DNA of 64,000 bases, from assembly GCA_963970005.1 (NCBI GenBank), contig CAXAMN010018890.1, positions 318,001 to 382,000 on the forward strand. The letters are read 5' to 3'. Made by a program: the position numbers and the translations under genes. The notes below the pieces were generated by a model that did no database searches, had not been told where the DNA came from, and was given only the letters and a program-made list of their open reading frames with translations. Source of the DNA: Durusdinium trenchii. Lineage: Eukaryota > Sar > Dinophyceae > Suessiales > Symbiodiniaceae. Numbering within the stretch: position 1 is the first letter of the stretch; the number at the start of each line of letters is the position of its first letter. Positions 35,141 to 44,100 of this stretch are shown in pieces.

Positions 35141-38100
35141 ATCGACTTCGCCAAGACAGTTTTAGGACACGGTCTTGAGTCGTAGTCTTTCATTGCTCGG
35201 CGGTATACGATCTCCTCAAAGATTTCCTGCCACTCAGTGCTATCATATTCTGGGTAGATACCACTCTCCTCGATCATGCCCAACAGCTTTGAGATTTTGG
35301 CGTCGTCCTCGGAGTAGGTATCGTCCTGGACCTCAACCGCTAAACTCTCAAGCTTTTGATAGCGTGGAGTCATGATCGGGTTTCCGTATTTGGACTCCAG
35401 AACAAGGTAGCTTCCAGGGTCGGGTTCTCTATTGAGTAACCTGATCCATTCGATCTCCTCAGGCTGTCCGGGTTCTGCATTGTCGCATTGCAACCATGCT
35501 CCTTTAACCTCATCGAAGGGAACGACGTCCTCAACCAATAGAGATCCAGTCGCTGAGATGAGAAGCCCGTACTCCTGCAGCTTCCACACCGGAATGTAGA
35601 GAACCACTGGGCGATCACTCAATGCGACCTTACGACCCAGCCAAGGTTTTCCCTTGTAGCCCTGCTCCCAGGCCCATGGCGGAAAACATGTGAAGTGGAT
35701 AGAATCCCTTCCCGATGAACCGAGACCTCCTGGCACTAGCCCCCGTCGCATGATTGAAGTCAGCGCTCCAAGATTGGTAGCGTGAAATGCAGTCACCATG
35801 GATAGGGCCATGTCGTTGGTCATTCTCGATCCAATGTGGTCGATGTTGATGGTAACGTCATAACCTCCGCCGTCCGATGAGTGTGCTGAGGTTGCTCTTA
35901 CGGCCACGGGAAAGCACCATCCGTCGCTATGGTGGAGTCTTCCTTTGGAGATTCCCATGCCCTTGAGTTCGTCAATCCATTCCTTCTCCATCGGGTCATC
36001 AGGATCATTGAGTTCATCAGGGTGAACGCGGACCGCCAACATTTGGAATCTGATCCTCTTGGTTATGCGGAAACACTCATAGTTCTGGTCGAGGTACTTT
36101 TCCAAACGCGCCTTCTTGGTCACGATGTCTATATTGCCATAGTGATAACCGTCTTCCCAAACTGCGTTATCACCTAACAGGTCTTCCCATGACACCCATG
36201 CGCCTTCGTCGCATTTGATTGGTGTGAGTCTTCCTCCTGTCCTGAACTGGCGTCCAATTCGATGCCTCAACTTCGCTCCCAATCGACGACTCAGGGCCTG
36301 GCTCGCTTGGCTGTATTCTGGTACTCGACAGTCTGGAGTCGGATACTTGTGGTTGCCGTAGTCGGAGTTCTGTGCAGCGAAAGTGACTCCGTTGATCGGT
36401 ACTAGCTCAACTTTCCCGACCATTGTCATGGGGTCGATCGGCTTGTATCCCTTCTCCCTCCGTGTCGGTAGGGGATAGAATTGATGGCATGCCTTTGGTT
36501 TGAGGGAACTGGAGTGCACAAATGCCTTCTCTACAAATTCGTACACCACCCTCATATCCCTAGGGCCTACTTCCGCAAGCTTCCGCCCATTGTAGGAATG
36601 TGTCCCTCCTTCGACTCCATCGGCACTTTCGATCAAGGTGAACCCGTCATTGTCAAACATTGTCACGACTCTTGCTTTCAACATTTCTTTTCGCCTGAAC
36701 TCGCTGTCGACCTTCCTATCTGGAGTAGGCGATGCTCTCTGCTTCTTCTTCTTGGGCTCCTCGGCTGGATGTCCGGATGGTACATCGTCGGGTGCAACCT
36801 CTCCCTTCACTCTCTTTTTCCAATCACTCAGCACTGAGGTGACTGTGGGTGAAGATGAAGGGATCTTCTCGCAATTGAGAGTTGTGTGTCCCGACTTCAT
36901 GCAGTGGATGCAGAATTCTGCTTGTCCGATCTTCTTCTCGAATTCGTCGATGGCTTGCAGTATTGATGTCTTCGGATCGGACATGTCAACGTCTTGCTCC
37001 TCCTTCTCCTGTTCACATTCAGTTTCCATATCGACACCTTCGGCCTCGGGCTGGTCAGTAGCCTCTGCTCCCTGTTCTGGTTCTTTCCCAATTTCGAAGA
37101 AGTGGTCGATATCGAATTCAGGAGGCGGCATGGTCCTCATGCGAACGAGAATCAGTGCCACGTTTGCCGCCTCATCAGAGTGCGGGTCCAATGTTCTGAT
37201 CATCGATCGCTTTCGATTCTCATATGTTGTCCTGTCGTACAGCGATGCGGTGACGCGCTTGATGGATTCTTCTAATCCCGTCCTCAAAGCCTCGATGTCA
37301 CCCCATCCCAAGAACAGGTGTCTGAAGAGTTGAGCAATTTCCAACATGCCCAGCAGCGCTTCCACCATATCACCTACCCGTTCCTCCGTGGGATCATCTC
37401 CGAACATAGTGCGGAATACATCGGGCTCCAATATGGTCTTGAGGTATTTGGTGTAGCACACGTTTCCAAGGTCATAGGATCCCTGGTAGTACTTGGCGCT
37501 GCCGACTATCTGCTTTTCCACATGGATGCTGGGTCCTCTCCTCGTTTTGAAGAAGTTCTCCGTCATTGTTGATGACAACCTGATCCCCCCGAAGAACGAG
37601 ATCTCCTTCTGGAAACCTGGGTTCCCGTTAAAGATGATCATCGCTTCGTGTAAGAACTTCATCAAGTCTACGTGCGGGTTCATCTCGGAGATCATGACGG
37701 TGGGAGAAGATACCGTTTGCCCCATGCCGAAGTTGTGAAGCAATCGAGCACATGCATGAAATCGCTTCTGGACGTAGTCTTCTGCGGACATCCCACGGCA
37801 TCTATTTGCTGCTCCGTTGATGCATTCTGCATAGCAATCGTCTTTCAAATCGGAGTCTATGGGATTGCAGACCAAACAGTAATCGCAGCAAATCTCCTCA
37901 CCCTCCTTGAAGTCATCAATGACGTACCACCTTTGAGTCCTCGAGTATATTGGTTCTGGCTGAAGGACTCCCCAGTACTCATCCATCCATGGCATTTTGT
38001 TCTCTCTCCTTACCTTCTCCCTCTTCCTCCGCTCAGACTCGTTCTCACCTGAAGCTCCCGCAGTGGACTGATATGCATGGCTTCCTCTTACGGAGTCTCC

Positions 38101-41100
38101 GAACAAGTACTGATACAGCCTCTCTTTGTCCTGCAACACGTGTTCCAAGTTGGGATCATGGAGGCTATTCGCTTCGGTCAAGGGATCCGGTGCCATGAAG
38201 CAAGAAGCGAGCATCTTTTCCCTGAACAAATACTTTTCCATGACAGCGTGGACCAAAGAGGTTCCAGACTTCATAGAGTAGGGGTGACCGCCTCCGGCGA
38301 CCGAAATGGCTCGCCAGAATCTGTCCGACGTCGTGGACATCATGCCATTCAGCGACAGCTCGTCCTTGATCATGTTGGCGATTTTACCGAACGAACCGAC
38401 GGCATGGTGAAACTCCACGTCTGCGCAAATCCTCACGAATGTAGGTAGTTGGCAGCATGCGTCAAGCTTGATGATCACATCCCTAAGTCTTGGAACGAAG
38501 TCCGTGGGAACAATCACAGTCTTGTATGTCCCCTTCTCGCCCGCAGTCACTAGATGGCTCAATGACAACCACACATGGATGGAGGTGGGTTCATGGCGTT
38601 TGACATCGTCAATTCGATCACGAACGAAGTCGATGAAGCCATATGGATCCGTCACCACTCCCTTCTTATACTCAGGCGTACATGACATGTTGATTACCTT
38701 ATCCCATCCAAGTGACAATAAGTTCTGGGCGAACACTGTCTGTTTCCCGGAATTCGATTTGGTGATGTACTCGAAGTCCGACATCAGAATCACCTTACTG
38801 GTCTTCATGGCGCCGATGAACTCACAGTGCACACTCCCACCGTCGATGGTGCGAGACGCTGGCTGACACGTGACACTTGGGATGAAGCCCTTCAATGTTT
38901 CACGCATCCTTAGCTCCAATTCCGCTTCGTCACTCACCTTGGCTTCCATTGGGTAACAAAGGTTGTATAGCGTCCTCGGAGATGGTAGTCCTCCAGCAAG
39001 TGACACTTGTGTTGAGTCGTAGATGTTGGTATATTGAGCGAACCAATGGGCGTCTTCTTTGTGGTAGTTCCGATCGATCACCGTCTCTTGGTACCCCCCA
39101 TGCCAGAACATCAAATATGACGTCAACCTTCGTAAGTACTGCAGCCATGTCATCTGTCCGTTAACGGTACAGGGACCTTCTACGGTGTGCCCGGACGGCA
39201 CCTGATTGGCGCTGACCATTGCGTAGACCTTCATGTCTCGCGAAAAATAGTCTTTCCCAAATACGTAGTACTTGTCTGATCCCATCGGAAACGGCATTCT
39301 AAACCACGTGGTGACTGAGATGTCCCTTGATGCCGCACCAGTGGATGTTGATCCACCTGTCCTTCCCCACCGCTTGTAGGATGCCGACCCATGCCCAGTT
39401 GAACTGTCGGAAGGGCGTCCCGAAAAGTTCTGCTGTTCAAATGACGACGACGGTGGAGGAGGTCTTGGTGCGCGAGGCATTGGTTTGGCCGTCGGCCTTG
39501 TGAAGTCACCATATATCTGAAGCGGCGGGCACCACTTTGGTCTATGAGCAACGTCAGGAGGCTCAGGACCTTCGCTATCCTGCATGTTCCAAAATGGCAA
39601 CGAGGGGATAATTTTGTCCTCGATTTTCTTCTTCAACTCCTCGATGTAGTCGGTGTAGGATTTGAAGGCGCTGCTCCGTCGGTTGTACTCATCTTGCCTC
39701 CCGCTCTCCGCTGCAGCTGCGTTGTACTGAACTCGAAACATTGTGGGTTCAACCGGGATCCATTGATTGATCATCGGCATGACTTTCTCCCTCATGAATC
39801 TGAGTTCTTCTGGTATTATCGTGGCTACCAGAGGCTTGCAGTTGTCAAGGTACTGCACCATAACACTCATGGAGCCTAGAAAGGTCTCCATATGGTTCTG
39901 AGCCGCCGACCTGTACTTCGGCAGTCCTCTCTTCCTGGCAATCAGGTCCTCGAGCACATCGATCACATGGATCTTGTCCAATGTGATGTCCAAGTTGTGG
40001 ACCCTTATTGCCAGTGCCATGTTACGGACTTCTCTGTTCACCGTATCTATCAGCTCTTTCACCTTCTCCTTCGCGTTTCGACTGGTGAGTTTGTCAGAGG
40101 TATGGTAGAAGATCGAGCTGAAGATCGTGTAGTAACTTTCGAGGCGGGTAGCATAGACGTGATCTGACGGATCCGCGGCTTCACGCATGTTCATGCTCTC
40201 CTTGGCCGACCCGGACAGGTTCCTCCATTGCTGGTAGGCAACCATAGTGTCATTGAATCTGCCGTTGTTGATGAAGTCGCGGACGTCGTCCCATAAGTCA
40301 TCGATCGCCCCAATCTCCTCAGGCTCCACGAGGTAGCGAGAGAGGTTACTGAAAACCCCATTCGCATCGTTCCCGAAGCGCCCCTTGATGGTGGCCATGG
40401 ATAGCTTATAGCGTCTTACTAAGTCGCCTGTAATCTCTTTCTTCTCGTCCTCGTTCATGTAGCCCACTAACTTCTTCAGTGAAGCGGTCAAGAATTTGGT
40501 GTCGTCGGATCTTGTCCTGGACATTGCATAGTTGATGGATAACGGGACGAGCGGAGGAATGCCGACGGCAATCCATGCTTCAACCACATCCAACCCATGC
40601 GTACTCCTCGACATCCTTGGAGGCAGGGTGATCTGCCCTCTCTCCTTCATCTCAACCAGGCCATCGAGGATCTTGATGATGAAAGTCGGGTAGCCGCCCG
40701 TGTTGCTGTTATAGTTCATGACACCACCAACAGAAGCCATAGCCACGTCGCTGAAGCGTACGGGTGAAGCAGTGCTGTGGTCACACAAACAAACACAACA
40801 TGCCTGACAATCATGACTGCCATGAGGTTCGATCCGTCGTGCGTGTGATGTTTGTGTCCCATGCTCATAACGTGTGTACACAGTCTCGTTTGATTTTGCA
40901 TCACACACTGGGCGCTCATTGAAGGAACTACCCGAGGCTCGAATCATAAGGCACGGAACGGCATGCATCATCTTCTCAGACTTCTGGAATGCAGCGATTC
41001 TCTTGGTCACGGTCTTCAGGATGATGCCGACTATCCTCTTATTATATAATTGAGTAGTCTTAGTGTATTTACCTGCACAATCTCTATGACTATGGCTCTT

Positions 41101-44100
41101 GTCACATGTTTTGCTGAGCTGGTTGCCAAACTCAAGATTCCATGATACAATCTTCCAAGGTTTCTTGATGAGTTTCTTGTCGGAATGTGAATCGTTGAAC
41201 TCAGCACCTAACCCGTACATACATCCATCAAACACATGACAGTCGCAATCAGTGCCGCTCAATAAACTTTGAACCCTTTGATCTTTCCAGTAGGCACAGT
41301 ATCGTGGTAGTTCAAACAGTGCGGCGGCCCCGATCTTCAAAACACGAACCATAACAGTTTCAAAACGTTCCCAAAGGTCCCAGTATAGTGCTCGCTTAAG
41401 CTCTATAGATTTAGCTATCGCATCGCTGACTTTAGCGTTGTATCTCGACCATGCCGATCCGCCTGTGCAGGGTCCTGCAAACATTACTGCATCCTTCTCC
41501 GAACGCACCGCTGCAAGCGCGCGTGCAATTCCGTATGGTGAAGTGAGGTCGTCGCTCTGAGATACAGTGACGATGGTGCAGTTGTGTTTCGCCGCCAAGT
41601 GGGTGAAGTGATTGCATTCCTCTGAACACAGTAGGATGAATGCGGGTTCTCTACCTATATCGTACAGATCGATTACCATCTGCTCGTCGCGGGCGGCTAG
41701 GTTGTCATCTTCTTCGCACAACACGAACTGGTACCGATATGCGATCTTCCCATCATGTCGTCTCAAGTTGACATCAACTATTCTGTGCTCTCTACTCTCC
41801 TCGCTCTTGGCTTTGCTAATGGAGACGAACGTTGGGACAATGATATCCTTCAATGGGATCGTTTTCATACGCTTTGGGGTGCTGCATAATGCTATCGCAG
41901 CCGATTTAGCTTCCTCGTTTTCCGATTCAGCGTTGTTTCCCCTAAGGGTGAACACAGTCTTGCCTGTCCATCGGAGGTGCGTTTTGGTATGCGTACCTCT
42001 ACCTGAGTGTCGCCAATAGTCTTTGACACAATCCTCAAAATCTGATGACTCGAATCGACTTCCTTGACGGTAAGTCATCCTATCGTCTTTGATCCGTGAC
42101 ATGTCGACTGGACAAGATGGCGCGTCACCCGGGCAGAACGCCTTTCTCCTAGGAGACGAGTGTATTCTTGTTAACGTCCTAGCTTCTTCGTCTACCTCCC
42201 AATGATCGTGAACTGAGTGCTCTTGCTCTTCAGGATCCGAAACAAAATTGTCGAAAATCATCGAAGACCCCCCAGACCCCCCATTCCCCCCATGCACAAG
42301 GCGCGTCAGGGCGTTGAGCACGTGTAAGGCAGAGGTCGAGCAGTGATGAATCGACAAGTACAAGGACGAATCACGGAGAGTCTGTTGCAACTCGCGACAT
42401 TGGACAAGCGGACGCAAGCTAAACAAAAGATGTGGAAGGGTCGCAGCGTTGAAATGACTAGACGCAGGAGCGGACGCTTCGGGTAACGGAGAAGACAAGG
42501 GATGAAACTGAAAGAACGCACGTTCGACCCAGCGGTCAAACCGAACGGGTTCTAAGTTAGGGTCAACCTTATCCTCGATCTGTTGCCATTGCGCGTCCTG
42601 CAAGATCCAAGTGCTGCGAAGGTAAGCCACATCAGGGGGAGCCCGTGGTGGGCGCAGCCTGTGCAGCTTGGGAGTACGAACCATAACATAGGGGTCGCAT
42701 CCAGGGATCTCTTGCAGTCCCTCTTTGCTCGAAAGTCCCGGCTGATATAGGTGTGGCGGGACAACCGGAATGGTGGTGTAAGGGTATGTTGGCACCTTAC
42801 TGTAACGATCCTTCTGGAGCTGCTTGGCGTAAGACAAGCCATCATGAGTTGGCTTCATCAAGTCGAGCAGTGCTTGGCTGCGCAGACCATCGTCGCTCAA
42901 TATATTGATCAACATGCACGCATGTTTCCATGAGTTGGCATCATCGAACCCTTTAGTGTGGATATCGGCAGCCATACGGGCAGTAACCTCATATACGAGC
43001 AACAGATAGTCGCGCTTGAACATCTCGTACAACCAAGTGATGGAAATACCATGAGTTCGCTCCATGTGACGCATCGTGGGGTTCCTCCCACTCCGCATAA
43101 CATTGATCATTGCTTGATTATCGTCATAAAAGACTATTCGTGGTGGCGTCCTCATCAAAGTCTCCCATGCACTGATGCTTGGGATTCCAAGTGTCCTCAA
43201 TGCGTAATCCGCCGCGACAATCTCAGCCTCCGGGGTGGAGTGGCTAACGCACCCTTGACGTTTGCTACCTCCTGCCAACGGGAAACGAGTTCGTTTGCCT
43301 TGGACATGCATGTGTGCACCAGAAGTCGACTTCAACGATTGACCACATCCTGCGTAGTCCGCATCTGCGAATAGGGCTAACGACAGGTCTGCTTTGGAAT
43401 CACCGACCCAACCGACCATTTTCTGATCGGCTGAATGATGCACGTAACACATCAGGTGGTGCAACTTCGCATCGTCGGCAACTGTCCATTTTGTCACATT
43501 GCGAGCCAGCACATTGATGGCCCTTAACAGGTCGAAACGCGCTATTCTAGCAGCGTACAACAGTTTCATTAGGAGACTAGCAGCATGAGGTGCTAGGGTA
43601 CCACGAGGTTGCTCCTTTGTATCAGACTTGACGTCATCGTCTGTTGACCTGGCCTTGGAAGCTGCCTGGTCAGGCGAGAAGCAAGTACCACACCATGTGC
43701 ATGTGACAGCAAGTCCCTTTTGGGTACTACATGGTGCTCTCGATGGATGATCCTTTGTGACATCCGGTAACATCGGTGTTGCAACTTTCTTCAATACTGT
43801 GTCCTTACCTACTATGTCGAGGTATTTGACCACACTCATTTTGAGCAGAGCGCTCATATCATATGTCATTGTAGTAACTTTGGAACCATCGGCCAATTTA
43901 TCTTCGCCTTTCGACAGAACACATCCTAAATACAATCCGACCTCGGTTTCTGGTTCAATACGCAGCTTGGAGCGGAGTAGGTCCCAACCTTTCTTCAAGT
44001 TCCCCTTGGGCCCTGCCAACTTCAAGTCATCCACATATATCACTAACAGCAAGTCTAGCTTTTCGTGGTAATACATCGACGGCCATTCTGGTCCGACGGG

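Noticed and set aside
38230..39310. SGNH-hydrolase-like domain in ORF2 residues 2010-2370
   Set aside because: A strand like VILMSDFEYI loosely recalls the first SGNH block, but the catalytic Ser context and the Asp-His block are missing.
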